Shown here in pieces: positions 9,156-21,863 of a stretch of 64,000 nt of DNA; the stretch's first letter is position 1; each line of letters opens with the position of its first letter. The DNA lies in contig JAQMRL010000003.1 of the NCBI GenBank assembly GCA_035578175.1, positions 99,679,969-99,743,968 of the forward strand, written 5' to 3'. The stretch is from Catonia carolina. Lineage: Eukaryota; Arthropoda; Insecta; Hemiptera; Achilidae. The notes below the pieces were generated by a model. The model worked only from the letters and a program-made list of their open reading frames with translations. It did not search any database and was not told where the DNA came from. The position numbers and the translations under genes were made by a program.

Positions 9156-10443
9156 TTAAAGTAATACAAAATAATTTGTAAAAATATTTTATGGTTGTCC
9201 TGAGATACACTGTTGTACATTTAATTAAATACTTAAACTTTTTTGTTTGAATTTAAAATTACTTAATTCTTTTATACGAATTAAATTGCTAAAGTTTTTC
9301 CTATTAGTTCGTACTTTTTATTAATTTTTTTGTGTCCAATCTTTGAATTATTCACTGGGATGTATTCTTTAAAGAAAATTTATTTCAATACCATTTGATT
9401 TTTGTTAAGAATTTTGTTAAACTTTTTTTTTTGGTACATTCTACTATATAGTTTCAAAATAAAGAATCAAAGTCGGAGAAAACTGGTAGCTGTTTAAATG
9501 CAATGTTTTTGTAGGACGAATGTACTACGGTATATCTAACAGGTTTTTTTAGTTCACTACATGAAGATTACATTTTTGTTTCAGAACTTTTGTTACTTTC
9601 TATGATATTTCGTTTATTTTGAGTGTCTAAATTTGATCGACCATAAATTATTTTAACGTTTATAGCATTTTACATGTTACAGTGCATCGTAAATATGCTA
9701 CATTTTTGAAGTAGATTATTCTATAAATCATGAAAAGTTCATGACCTGTTTGTTTAGATCAATGTATTCTGAAATCTTGTGATATTTCAAATAATTCTGA
9801 CATCTGTAAAAAAGTTTGTTTAATTTATAATAAATATTTCTGACGTTTTATGTACTATAACGTTAATGAATTTGTTTATTATTCTTAAATGTGAAATCAT
9901 GTTTGATTTAGCGGTATTTTTTTGTTTATCTTACGTTTTGACTTTGTATAAAAAGTATATTTTTTGCACAAGAAATATGTGGTGAACGTTTCTTTATTTA
10001 TGTACTGAGATATATTTACTCAATGAAGAAATTGTATCAGTTGCAGAAATAAATCTAAAGCATTCAAGTCAAATAGGGAATTGTAGAGCGTCCATCTCGG
10101 CTTAAACGATGCGAGTATTGTTAAGGTCTACATACACGAGATTTATCGGTTTTCTGCACATACATTTATCTCCCCAATTTCTATCAAACGTATCTGCAAT
10201 TCAACGAATTGCACCCCACAATTCTATTATAAATCCCTTTTAACATAACTTATTGCTTTACAGATTTAACTGGTAGTTTAATTTTATCATGATCGGATAT
10301 AGAATAAGTTATAAACTAATTTATGAAAAACAAACTGGAAAAAATTGAGACGTAGTTCTCTTAACTAAAAAAAAGAAACACTACAACTTTAAAAATAAAT
10401 GTAGAATAAATTTTTGTAGGCGTTATAATGAGATTTGTGAATT
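9156..10443. other. Unassigned AT-rich DNA
   Basis: No gene or known repeat is recognised. The sequence is dominated by T-runs and A-runs. Confidence 0.5.
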
Positions 10444-11098
10444 GTTTTTTTACTTTCTCTTGACCTATATGAATATTTAGGGGTGGAAAGTATTGTTTTC
10501 ATGTCGAGTTTTCACTGGAAATACACGTTTTCAGGCCCCCTGAATCCAAAAAAAACGTGTTTAGCAATTGGTCTGTGCGTGCGCGCGTGCGTGTCTCTGA
10601 AGAAAATAACTCAGGAACGGAATTAGCGTACGAAGTTGAAACTTGGAACTTAAGTTAGATACTACTTGGGGACCTGACACGAACATTTTCATTTAAATCC
10701 ATCAACAAGAAGTAGTAGTTTGTTCGTCCAATTTTTTACTTTTTAGCGATTTCTCCAAAACGGCTTCTACGACTTTTTTTTTAAATCGCTTCATTAGTTA
10801 CAATTTTTATTCTGTACAAGATAAGAGGGTAAGCGCTATGTCTGCTGAAATTCATGAGGGGCTGTGCTCATATGGTAAAAAATGGTTAATCAAGTTATGG
10901 CAGATTTTGTTGCCTCACACACACACACACACACACACGCGCACACACACACACACGCGCGCGCACACACACGCACACACACACTTTAAAAACTTGCTTT
11001 TGGTTCAGGGGCCTGGAAACGTATATTTTCCGTGAAAAAAACTTGTTATGAAAACAATACTTCCTTCCCTATATAAATATTCGTGTAGGGCAAGAGAA
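10444..11098. mobile_element. MITE-C copy with both inverted ends
   Basis: The left end TTTTACTTTCTCTTGACC is mirrored by GGGCAAGAGAAAGTAAAAA at 11080-11098, and the inverted similarity runs inward for over 100 bp through AAAGTATTGTTTTCAT and the ACGTTTTCAGGCCCC block. Between the arms lie GTGCGTGCGCGCGTGC at about 10576-10593, the CTCAGGAACGGA and CCTGACACGAACATTTTCAT blocks seen in all copies, and a long CA/CG tract. No coding is seen. Strong inverted ends make this a foldback-type or TIR DNA element; the target duplication is obscured by flanking T/A runs. Confidence 0.82.
10916..10984. repeat. (CA)n microsatellite with CG interruptions
   Basis: CA repeat broken by CGCGCG units. It lies where the inverted arm of MITE-C carries the GT tract on the other strand, so it belongs to the element. 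The 65-codon frame across it (10838-11035) is an artefact of the repeat. Confidence 0.95.
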
Positions 11099-11749
11099 AG
11101 TAAAAAGGAGGTTGTCGAGGACATTCACTTGGATTGACCTAGGAAAACAATAGGGTAACCTAGACGGAACAAAATGTTTTATGAAAACTGGAGACGTGTA
11201 ACCCGTGGAACGTGTAAATTACTTATTATTGTACCTACTTATAGGTATTTACAAAATTGTTATTTTCAGAACCCTTGAATATCATTTAATTTAACAAGTA
11301 TTAAGATTAGATAACTTTTTAATTGTTCAGTATATTTTTATTTTTTATTTTCATTTTATTAGGGTGATGATGTAAACATATGCCTATTTAGGTTAATAGT
11401 ACTTAATGTGCTTAGGTAATGATATATGGCAACATTTATGAAAAAATGATCGGGAATTGAAGTCTCTTCACATATAAAGCAGTTGCGTTAACATTTTATA
11501 AACTATAATGTTATATTATTTTTAATAATTATTTACTAAAGTTTTACCTATTTCGCATCAGCAACTAATGTTGTTCTATGGTAATAATGACAGGAAAATA
11601 CGTACGGAGATCTTATAGAAACAAAGGCGTTCTCCTATTAAAATATACATTGGGCTTAGGGCCAAAACATTTCTATTCTCTTTTAAAGAAGGTAATTTTC
11701 AAAGAATTGCTTAAATTAAATAAATCTGTTCCTAGGGAGTAAATGGTGT
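11099..11749. other. Unassigned AT-rich DNA
   Basis: Nothing recognised between MITE-C and MITE-B. Confidence 0.5.
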
Positions 11750-12783
11750 GTTACAACTCGTGCATTTTGCTGAGAGCTGCGGAACAGACATGCGCACTAG
11801 CAGCCGAACGTTCCGTGACTCTTCCTTCCCATCACGTACAGTCACGTTGGCATACGTAAAAAATCCTGTACTGAATCATGCATAACATCAGTATTTAGAA
11901 AACCCCTTGATTGTTTTCAAAGTCGATTGACTGATACCCATGATATCATTTTAGTAATAGCGTCTGTTTTTTAAACTATATATTTAGTTAACCGTGGTGA
12001 CTTACTAAACCATAACCATGTATACTTGTTGTTTAGGTCAACAGCCGAAAGGCTGGTTTGAACCTCTAGAGGTTTTACTAAGTAAAACGAGGAATGAGGT
12101 GGTTTACCATTGCCTTCCTCACTGAGTGGAAAAGTACACTTATCAGCATGCCGAGCCCTCTGAAAAGCACATATTTTCCACTCTGTAAATGACAACTTCA
12201 CTTCATTCACCACAGGGTCTGGCTGTACAATGAAATTCATTACTTTCAGAGAAGATAACTCTGATTAGTGTCTTTTACACCTCTACCTCTTCTGTTCTTA
12301 AATGATTCAGTCATTTAATTGGCTGACCATGCGATAAGAAACAGAACTATTTATTTTAGCCCTGCAACGAACAGATTGAGTGTAAATAATTTGACACTCC
12401 ACCTGTCTGTTATGGGCAACATGTATACTTAGTGCACATTTTTAACTGTAATTTGTTTAACGTTTGTATTCTTTGGATTTGATATTTTTGTCGAATAGTG
12501 TATTTGTTTACTTATACTATATTAATGTTTGCGAAGTAATACGTATGTTATTTACTATAAATGCGTACAATTATTACAATATTATCTTATACTTCAGGTA
12601 CAGTAATACAAAAATGTGACTAATATGTAATAAGAATTACAAAAATAGTACAAAGTTCCGCGTAACCAATAAATCCGAGTAACGCATGAGGTCTAGTTTA
12701 GCACGAGCCATAATGTACTGCATGTAGCGATGTGACTTGCAATGTCTGTTTTACAGCTCTCAGAAAAATGCATAAGCTGTAAC
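11750..12783 (+). mobile_element. MITE-B copy 1, holding a SINE-1
   Basis: The inverted ends read TGCATTTTGCTGAGAGCTGC on the left and, reversed, TGCATTTTTCTGAGAGCTG on the right, continuing into AACAGACAT. Minus the SINE it aligns throughout with 51703-52323. Shared interior landmarks are GCGCACTAGCAGCCGAACGT, GTCACGTACAGTCACGT and GCATGAGGTCTAGTTTAGCA. It is non-coding and the superfamily is unassigned; the target duplication is not clear. Confidence 0.85.
12028..12419 (-). mobile_element. SINE-1 copy b, inside MITE-B
   Basis: Full-length copy of the younger subfamily (TCAACAGCC, GACACTCCACCTGTCTG). The perfect 11-bp duplication CATGTATACTT occurs at 12017-12027 and 12420-12430; the empty MITE-B at 51703-52323 has this sequence once, at the matching point. 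Minus-strand frame 11971-12240 carries the family's recurring MNF... frame intact. Confidence 0.95.
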
Positions 12784-14231
12784 TAACTGCATTTTTAAGA
12801 TTTTACGGAAGAGCCATAAACCAAACTTTGTTTCCATAATTGTAGTAAGTTTTTTATAGATATTAAAAACACCTAATATAGCTTCTGATGTACAAATTTA
12901 ATATTTGATCAATTTGCACGCAAATTCTTCACCTCCGCCCATAGTTATAGTTTCCGAATTCCTGATTAACTCAAAAAATAAAGGATTTCTATAAACATGA
13001 TTTATAAGATTCCACCAGGAAAACTAAGTGGCTCTTATGTGTGTGACTTTTCTTTGTTTGGGATGAAATTATACAGTTTTCAAAAATCTGGAAATTTTCA
13101 GCTGTTCATCGACCCATTCGAGCATTTGGAGTGTTCAGAAATTTTCAAGAGTAGGAAACGAGACTGTTCTAACAATAAAATTTGAATTTAATATGGTTAT
13201 TATAACGTTTAAAAATCCAAGATAGGCAGATTGGAGTTTACACTGTGTGCATTAAATAGAACATTTCTTGTTGATTTCAAAAATAGTGTTAACTCAATTT
13301 TACCAAAATAGGAGTTAACACCCTTTACCTCAAGGGTACAGAATTGTATATTTTAATATTTCTTTTGTAATTAAGCGTGAGTTAAAAATATGTATGGACT
13401 AATAATATAAAACATTGATACATTAGATTAGATAGTAAAAGTTTAGTTTTTAAGTAAATTTATTTATTTCATTCCAAGATTCAAATTAAGCGTCATTTGT
13501 TATTCATGTACTTTTTACATATTTAACAGGTTTTCCTCAATGAACTGATAAAACCAGAACGCATTTTAAATGAAATAATAATAATTTAATAAAAAAATAT
13601 ATTTTAATAAGTGTTACGTAATAAATATAAGTTTTTGGGTTTAGAAATGTTATTTTTCCTTGTTAAAAATGTAGCTACTTTATATTGTGTGTTCCTTGTA
13701 GCTCAGAAGTAAAATATATATTAACGAAAACTTGCGTTTCTAAGTTAACGGAAGATTCTGCGTTAAAAAATACAAAACAATTTGTTTTGACTAAATTTAG
13801 GTTTTATGTTGTTCAATATTTCCCAATTTTTCTGAATGAGATAGTATAATTATTTTGTTTATATGGAAATGCTTCTGGAAGTATTAAAAAAAAAAATAGT
13901 TAACTGATTTTCTTCTTGAAAATTTACTGAAAGTGTTACCGTGGTAACTCTATAATCTTATCGGAAATCTGCTGAATTGAATAGCCTTCCTTATTTCGGA
14001 ACTGAAATATTCCGATGTAGTTTTTGTTTTAAATCAGAAGTTCTTTTTAGTCTTTATAAGTATTGTTAATTTAATACGGATTTGTTATTATTATGATTAT
14101 TCCGCTCTTGTAACTATTAAATTAATACAGATTAACTCTCAGCAGAAAATGTTTCATTAACTTGAAAAAATTATAAAAAAAACTTTAGTGAAAAATATTA
14201 AAAATTAATACAAATATTTTTAGAAAGTGTT
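12784..14231. other. Unassigned AT-rich DNA
   Basis: A 62-codon frame at 12997-13185 lies in a slightly richer patch (12900-13330), with no domain I recognise and no splice context I can defend. The rest is A/T-rich and unassigned. Confidence 0.5.
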
Positions 14232-14242
14232 ATGTTAACGCG

Positions 14243-14609
14243 GTTGTTGTTGTTAAGACCAGCAGCTGAAAAGCTGGTTTGAATCTCTTGAGGCTTACTA
14301 AGAAAACGATGTGTGAGGTGGTTTACCCCTATTCCTTCCGCACTGATTGAAAGAGTATGCTTATCAGCATTCTAGGCCCTCTGAAAATCATTGACTTTCC
14401 ATCCTGCAAATTCTCAAAGGAGATAACTCTGACTAGTGTCTTTTACGCCACTATCTCTTATACTCTTATATATTTTAGTCATATGACTGACCATGTGATA
14501 AGACCATGACCATAAGACCATGTGATAAGAAAAAAAACTATTTTTTGTAGCCATGGAACTAGCAGATCGAGTGCAAATAATTTAACATTCCACCTGCCTG
14601 GTATGGGAA
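14243..14609 (-). mobile_element. SINE-1 copy c, degraded
   Basis: Older subfamily. About 60 bp are missing after the TCCATCCTGCAAATT block, removing the segment that encodes the start of the recurring frame. An ACCATGTGATAAG-containing segment is duplicated near 14488-14530. Flanks GTTAACGCGG and GTTAATACGG look like a worn target duplication. Confidence 0.85.
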
Positions 14610-15741
14610 AAGTTAATACGGTAGTTATTAGATACTGATTTACTCTTCTTTTCTATTTTTGAATAAAGTTGATTAGGGAAATGTCAACTTAGATACAAAA
14701 TTGTTTTCGTGATACAATTTATTTTCACCTCCCGCCCGATGAAAGAGGTTTTGTTGTGATTAGATTAAAATTACTAAAATTTAGCAAATCATTCTTATTG
14801 TTTAGCTGATGAATTAATAAAATTTATAAGTTTCCTATTCCTTAGAGGAAAAACGTTTTTATTTTGGTCAGACTCTCCTCTTAAGCAGTTTAGGAATTGT
14901 CGGGAGATATTTTGATTTTTTTACTTCAATATTGTAGTGATCCTCATCGTTAGTAAACGGATATCAATAATTATTTTATTCGCTAATTCTATTTTTAAAA
15001 AAAATTAATAAAACTGTAGGTTGATGGAAAAATACCTTATAAATAAAATATAAATGTATAAATGATTTATTGTTTTTTTACTAGACAGTTTATTTGTATT
15101 GTATTCATACATTTTAAGGTATACCCATTTTAAATGTAAATAAAATATAATTTGTAAATAAGTATGATACTGTTGGCCTAAACAACTTGATCTTGTAAAC
15201 AATTTTTAACTTGAAAAGATGTTGTCAATACCAAAACATATAGGTGCATTTGTTGAGTTTGGCGACCATGTTTCAAGGTCAAAATTGTCAACTGTCAAGG
15301 TCATTTAATTTATTGCGTCACTTTTCAGCATTCTCTTGTTTCCAATGTTTGTTTCATTCCTGTTCGAGCATTTTATTCGTCCATTCCTTACCTTATTTAG
15401 TAATCTCTCGTTTCCTCCTACTTCTGATTTAATTCCGAAAATAGTCATCTTTTACTTTATCTCACTGGAAATAGTTGAATTTTTATACAAAAAATCCTAA
15501 TCCTTTATTTATTTATTTTTAGAAATGTACAGTTATTCACATGTGAAGTATTTTTAAAGTTTAAACTGTATAACCAATTCTGGACATGATAGAACATTTT
15601 TCATTAGGCGTTTTTTAGTATTTAAAAAAAAAATTTTATTGCTGTACAAATATTTGATGTCTACGTGTATTAATTGTACATTATTGTTTTGTTTTTACTT
15701 CAAAATTCTTTGATTTTACTGCATTCCACTCTGTACAGTTT
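14610..15741. other. Unassigned AT-rich DNA
   Basis: No gene is recognised. Short frames at 15005-15202 (-) and 15244-15432 (+) are hydrophobic, as expected of translated AT-rich DNA, and resemble nothing known. Confidence 0.5.
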
Positions 15742-15892
15742 TTTAAAAGTCGCATCAACTTTTGGTCGTTATCTATTATTAATATTTCAGATAATGAGTA
15801 ATAATTTTCTAGGCCTAGCCGGAAATTGAACGCAAGACCTCCGCTTTGTAGCATACCACGCTAACCACTGGGCCACGGTGGCATATTAAATT
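15742..15892 (-). mobile_element. S2 SINE, worn copy
   Basis: On the minus strand it begins GCCACCGTGGCCCAGTGGTT (A-box region), carries a decayed B box near GCGTTCAATTTCC, and ends with the family tail GTTGATGCGACTTTTAAA. The middle has drifted from 5263-5432. No target duplication is visible. Confidence 0.7.
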
Positions 15893-16189
15893 AGTTATGC
15901 TATGTTTACCGTATACAATCTGTTTCTGAAATGTATTGAAAAATTTCTGGTGTTGCTTCCTTACACAAAAAGTTTCAATGAACAGGTCCGTAAACGCTTC
16001 TTTCTCTGTAGGCCTACAGCCGTCATTTTGTGTTTTTTGAAAAGATTTGCATTTCAGCAATATTTGTAGATACATTTACGAAATGTAATATACTTGGTAA
16101 TGTTGTAAATTGATAAAAACAATTTTAAAAGTTTTCCATTTTGAATTTTAAAGTGGCGACCATTAAAATTTTTTAATTCCTAATATATT
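15893..16189. other. Unassigned spacer between S2 and SINE-1
   Basis: No gene or repeat is recognised. The 86-codon minus frame at 15815-16075 runs out of the SINE and has no domain. Confidence 0.45.
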
Positions 16190-16587
16190 GCCCATAACAG
16201 GGGGTGGAGTGTTAAACGATATGCACTCGGTGTGATAATCCCACGGCTACAAAATATAGTTCTGTTTCATATCACGTGGTCAGCGAATTTCTATGACTGA
16301 ATCATTAAAGATTAGAGGAGTTAGACGTGTAAAAGACACAAGTCAGAGTTATCTCCTCTGAGAGTAGCTAATGAATTTCATTATACACCCAAACCGTGTA
16401 GTGAATAAAGTGAAGGTGTCATTTTCAGGGTGAAAAGTATATGTTTATCAGAGGACTGGTATTCTGATAAGTATACTTTTCCATTCAGTGAGGAGGCAAT
16501 GGTAAACCACATCACTCCTGGTTTTACTTAGTAAAGCCTCTAGAGGTCCGAACCAACCTTTCGGCTGATGACCTAAACAACAACAAT
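16190..16587 (+). mobile_element. SINE-1 copy d
   Basis: Plus-strand copy from GCCCATAACAGG to the (AAC)n tail. The 7-bp flanking repeat AATATAT fits a target duplication but carries little information in this DNA. Older subfamily; the recurring frame is broken by a TGA where TGG is usual. Confidence 0.9.
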
Positions 16588-16689
16588 ATATCATAAATTA
16601 TTAATTTTGCAGAATTTTTTTTATTTTATAAAATATTCTGAATTTTCTTTTTTAGTTAATTAAAAGTTGCATCGAAATCTAAGTCCTTA

Positions 16690-16807
16690 ACGATTACTAT
16701 GGGTTATTGAACTGTAAATTTTAATTTTTAATTTGCCGATCCTATTTAGAATCTAACCCAGGACCTTCGGCTTTGTATGGTAGTGTGCTAACTGCGCCAC
16801 GGAGGCC
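16690..16807 (-). mobile_element. S2 SINE, 3'-shortened copy
   Basis: Minus-strand tRNA-like head starts CCTCCGTGGCGCAGTTAGC, with a B-box remnant GGGTTAGATTC. The CGATTACTATGGGTTATTGA region matches the family's middle. The tail is not clear. Confidence 0.7.
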
Positions 16808-17667
16808 TTCATTAAAAGGATTTAATTTACATTATGAATATATTGTTTGTCTTCTATAAATAGGCCTATTAATTTTCGCTGATGTAACACTAATATTTCT
16901 CAGAAATTATTGAATGTATTTGAAACTCCTTGATAGTATATCAGATTATGGAATTAGTGAAATGAATTATAATACAGGTAACATTTAATAAAGATAAAAC
17001 GGTGTAAAATGAAAATTGTTGAGCGGTGTTTTAATTTTAACCACAGATACTGTCAGTGTAATTTATTATATTACTTAAATAAAACTGTCATTTTCACGTG
17101 GAGTTTAAATAGTATACCTTAGTGTATGCCTAAGGCATTTGGAAACGGCTGTCAAAATACGACATAATTATCTTAAATATAGTTACAAAAACTTATAATA
17201 TGCTTGCGTTTGTGCGCCTAAATTTTAATTCTGTGCTGGCTAGAATTAGACTACATTCTATAGATACCGTGGTTTTTTTAAGAATACTTTTTAACGTTTT
17301 ACATTTTATTGAAATTCTTAAAATTCGTATCTATTACAAAACCTTAATTTACCTAAATTTAATAATCTATGTGGGAAAAATAACTATCTGTTAGTTACTA
17401 TGTAGGCGGTATTTTCTAATCATTAAATGAAAATTTCAAACAAAAAGCATACCAAAAATAAAATTTTTAAGACATTAAAAAACATTACATTATTGTTTAT
17501 TTATACCTTTATCTATAAATCTGTTCTTATAAGTAATAAACAAATTTGTGATAGAGATAATTATCATGAAAAGGTATCTCCCGTTGGAGATACTAAAAAA
17601 ATAAACAAGTTCGCAGGTTGATTTATTACAGTAATGATGCAAAATTAAAAAAAAAACTAACTGATAA
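16808..17667. other. Unassigned AT-rich DNA
   Basis: Two plus frames of 64 codons (17200-17394 and 17427-17621) are lysine/isoleucine-rich, as chance frames in this DNA are. Nothing is recognised. Confidence 0.45.
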
Positions 17668-18623
17668 TTTTTACTTTCTCTTGCCCTGTATGAATATGTA
17701 GGAAGGAAAGTATTTTTTTCATGTCGATTTTTCGAAATCGAGTTTTAACCGGATCTACACGTTTTCAGACCCCTGAACCCAAAAAACATGTTTTAGCGAT
17801 TGGTGTGCGTGTGTGTGCGCGCGTGCGCGCGTGTGTGTGTGTGTGTGAACAAAATATCTCAAGAACGGAACATTGTACGAAGTTGAAACTTAAAACTTAA
17901 GTTTGATACTACTACCGGGACCTGACACGAACATTTTAATGAAAATCGGTCTACCGGAAGTAGTAGTTCATTAATGTCATTTACCCCTTTTTTGCAATTT
18001 TCTCAAAAACGGCTCCTACGATTAAAAAAAATCGCCTCATTTACTACATTTTTTGTGCTCTACAAGATAAGGTAGGCGCCATGTCTGCTGTAATTCTTGG
18101 GGAGGGTGTTTTCTCGTAAAAAATTGTTTTTTAAGATTGCGGCTTTAATATGCATTTAAGCGTAAAAATGTATATAATAAAAGTTGTTGAGAATTTAAAA
18201 CCTACAACTTTTATTTGAAACTTTTTTTGTATAACGCTTAGTTTAGCGGCAATTAGTGATTTTCTGTTTTTTTTATGAAAATCTGGAAAAAAATCGATTT
18301 TTTAAGATTTCAGCCTTAGTATGCATTTTACGACAAAAGTGTGCATAATCAAATTTATAGGGAGTTAAAAGATCTATAAATTTTATTTAGAGCATTTTTC
18401 TCTACAGAGCCTAGTTTAGGGTGAAAGAGTGATTTTTCATATTATTTAGTCAAACTAAGGTTGGTTTTCATTTTGCATCATTAACTCATGATTAAAATAA
18501 GGTTATGTTTTTAGAGGTTACTTTTTGTTTTTTCCAATGTTTTATTACTAATGTTAGGTTATATTATTCATTATTTGCATTGGCAAGATAACGTCTGTGA
18601 GTGTGTCACAACAGATTTTTTTT
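17668..18623 (+). mobile_element. MITE-C, longest single-arm copy
   Basis: The best reference for the family. Order of blocks: TTTTTACTTTCTCTTGCCC end; TTTTCATGTCGATTTTTCGA; GT/GC tract; ATCTCAAGAACGGAAC; CCTGACACGAACATTT; CGGCTCCTACGA; GGCGCCATGTCTGCTG; GATTGCGGCTTTAATATGCA; AACGCTTAGTTTAGCGGCAA; GATTTCAGCCTTAGTATGCA; CTCTACAGAGCCTAGTTTA; ATCATTAACTCATGATTAAA; and the distal end GTGAGTGTGTCACAAC. No opposite arm is present, so this is half of a foldback or a full-length asymmetrical element. No coding is seen. Confidence 0.8.
17805..17848. repeat. (GT)n/(GC)n microsatellite within MITE-C
   Basis: GTGTGTGTGCGCGCGTGCGC followed by GT repeats, at the position where every proximal MITE-C arm has such a tract. 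Confidence 0.95.
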
Positions 18624-20537
18624 CCTCTTTATAATATTTCATTTTTATTTTGTTTGTATCCACTATTAATATTTATTTTTAATAGCCTATGTTTACTGAA
18701 TGATATTCAGTAAATCATTACTATAAAAAACCCGTAATACAAGGTTTGAGAGATTTAGTATATTTTGTTTTTTAACAGTGATGTCATGGTAGGATTGTAC
18801 TCATGTTCAGGTATTTTAAAATTAATATCTTGACGTGTATGAAAACATTTATATTTTTAATAGTGATGTAATGTGCAATATTTTTAATAAAGTACATAGG
18901 TGAGTACGTTTTCAAGAAAGTTGTTATTGTATTGGGCGCGGCAATGATAGTATTCAGAAAATATGTTGTCTATTAAGTATCCTAATTACACGATTTCTAT
19001 AAAACTTAAGTAATATAGAAGTAAAAATGAGGAAATTAATTGTCGGAGGTAGATTATTTATGAGTATGATTCGTTCTGTACCATAATTGGTTGATGATAC
19101 ACCACTTTTTTATTAAAAATCCGAAATACTGTCTAGGATTGCGAAAATCCTTCTTTTCCCCGTTCAGTTAATATTGTGTTCGGTACTAAAAAATGCAACA
19201 TCATTGAATAATTTATATCATTTCTGTAGATGAATTCATGATTAAATCTCAGGATTTAGAACGGGCTATAACTTTGTCATGTGAACGTTTCTCTGATCTA
19301 GCAAAAAACACGCAGGGTAATCCCCACTTTGAAAATTTACTGGAACATTTACTCCAAATAAATAAAAAACTATTCAAGTAATATTTGTCTCAACATTTTC
19401 AAAATCAAAATCAGAATTGTTTATTAAAACAACTTCAACCACAATCATGACACGAGCAAGTCGCAGTGGATTTCGAGTAAAAGTAGCTCAAGGAAATTAG
19501 TAATTTTCTAAAAAAATAAACAAAAAAAGATCTTAGGGTTTCTTCGGTAAAAGCTTTTGATTGGAAAGTGAAAACCTTTAAAACAAACATCCTATGAACG
19601 TGAATTTTTAAATTACCTTAGTGAATAAAATTATATTTAACAAAGTACGCCATTTTATCGATTCCCTAATATGAATACTTTATTATTTATTAATAGGGTA
19701 CAAAGTTACTTACTTTTACTGTAAGTAACTTAGTTATTAATAGTTTATTCAATTTAATTAAGTGGTAGCTGTACGAATAAGTAATCGTAAATAAACTCTA
19801 CTGCCGAAAAAAATCACAAGAAAGTTTTAAAGATTTTAAAAAGTAAATTATTGCATACATAGTAACATCAGGTAGATTAGTCTAGACATTTTGTAAATAT
19901 TGTATTTTTGATAAAGTATATTCATGTAACGAGTCACTATAAAAGATTTACCTATTATTTACTTAGAATCATGGGATGATTTGACTTTTCATATCGTTTA
20001 AATACTTTACAAGATGGTGGCAATAAAAATATAGCTCGTTGCAATCTTGTTACGTTTGTTCTCACACAAGTTTCGTGAATCTGTTACTTATAGAACAATA
20101 AATATATTTGGTAAAAATGAATTTAAATTAACTTAGAAAACTGTGACAATGACAGAATTGAGCAATCTTGTTTTCACATTTTCTAAAACGTCATCTGTCA
20201 AGAGAGTTGGTCGACCTCTACGTTTTCTGTCGCAAAATACCAGTCTCTAGAAATTGGTTTGTTAGCCTAGAAAATGACATTTTTCTGGTGAACACCAACA
20301 AATTTTATTTTTGTTGAGTAGGGCTACCAACTTCGTGTCACAAAACAAAATTTCCCTTTCTTAGAAAAAAATTACCAGATATTAACAATTGGGTAACAGG
20401 AATAAAAAAAGTCACTTTGCAGTTAAAATGTTATGTCCCAACAGGTTTTAAGTGAACTTTATTGTTACAGAATAGTATTATTAAGGAATAAGTTATAATA
20501 AGATGACTAATGGAAACGGTGTAAATTACAGTTTCAG

Positions 20538-20540
<3 letters not shown>
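18624..20540. other. Unassigned AT-rich DNA
   Basis: Nearly 2 kb with no gene, SINE boxes or family match on either strand. Confidence 0.5.

Positions 20541-20591
<51 letters not shown>
20541..20591. repeat. (AT)n microsatellite
   Basis: An uninterrupted AT run of about 51 bp, self-complementary and so able to form a cruciform. Confidence 0.98.
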
Positions 20592-20594
<3 letters not shown>

Positions 20595-21228
20595 CCAGTT
20601 CAAACTAATCAAACTTTAAGAGAGGAAATAGGGCATATAAAATTACGCTAAAGAAACCACAAAGCAATAAAATCGAATATAGAGCTATAAATATAATGGT
20701 ACATTCGTTGGTTTAGAAACAATAAATTAGGATGGCACTTAAAGATAAAATGAAACGTACAAATAAAAATCCTTAAGTTTTGTCCTTATACATTTGGTTA
20801 CATAAAATGATGTTTTATATTTTTTTCCTATACTGGTTAAAGATGAAGAAGAAATGTATTAGTCTTAAGAGTCATTTAAAAAGTTTAGAGTCGCTTGTAT
20901 GTAAGACACTTTACATGTAAGTTAGGCTTCTTGAAATTTATTAGGAATTGAAAAAAGTATTTTGTTTTTTATATTCAAGTTGTTTATTTATTAGATTCTA
21001 CGTCTGGTACGTTCGTTTATAAATTAGCAGCTAAATGGTTTGTTCAAAGGATTTTTTAAAATGTTTTTTAATCCAGGATTAAAAGTGTTTGTTTATTTTT
21101 ATTGAATCAGTCTTTGTATTAAGGATTGTTGTACTAACATTAAATTAAATCTTCTTGCAATTCTTTGTAACCTTCAAAGTCTTATTAGTTTTATTCTGAG
21201 TCCTTTGTAAAAAGGTATAAGGAGCTTA
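20592..21228. other. Unassigned AT-rich DNA
   Basis: Nothing recognised. Confidence 0.5.
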
Positions 21229-21665
21229 TCTATCTATATAAATAAAATTGTGATTTTGTCTGTAAAATTTTTCAAAATGCCCCAAATTTTGTTTCTTCGC
21301 CAGATGTACCACGTAAACACCGAAAATAAGTTCAGCTGAATTTTTTTCTGTTTTTCTGTTTGTCTATTTGTATGTTACGGCATCACGCGAGAACTGCTGA
21401 ACCAAATTCAATGAATTTCGGTATCTAGTTTCTGGACTTAATCAAAATGAAAATAGGCTATAGATTATTTTAATATCACAAAGGGATAGGGGTGTTGAGA
21501 GGGATGGGTGAACAAAAAACTACGAATATCTCCGTTAAAAGTCAATGTATCAAAAAATTTTATATAATCGAAATTACGAAACGTTTAAAGACGAATAAGT
21601 TTGAATATGTAAAGTTTTTCATTTTCATGCATAATAACGGAGATATTACCAATTAAAAAAAATAA
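21229..21665 (+). mobile_element. Helitron-like non-autonomous element, probable
   Basis: Starts TCTATCTATATAAATAAAA and is followed by TTTGTCTGT and by the segment CACGCGAGAACTGCTGAACC...GAATTTCGGTATCT. That is the layout of many arthropod non-autonomous Helitrons: a TC-start with a TATATAAATAAA box, and then an 'AACTACTGAACGGATTT'-like segment. I cannot find the CTRR 3' end with its hairpin, so the right boundary is a guess. Confidence 0.5.
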
Positions 21666-21863
21666 ATAAACCAATACCGTATTCATTGTTAGTTACCTAC
21701 TTACCCATTACACCAGTACTATACACCTTTTCTCAGTCACATTGTCAAAAATGAATCAGTCGTCTTAATAGTGGTCACCATCATGGTTTATTATGAAAAT
21801 AATAAAGCGCTGCGTATCTTAATTTAAAAACACCAAGATCTCGCTTTTATTTTACGTTCAACT

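Noticed and set aside
20541..20591. Replication origin or promoter at the AT run
   Set aside because: A plain dinucleotide microsatellite with no supporting elements.
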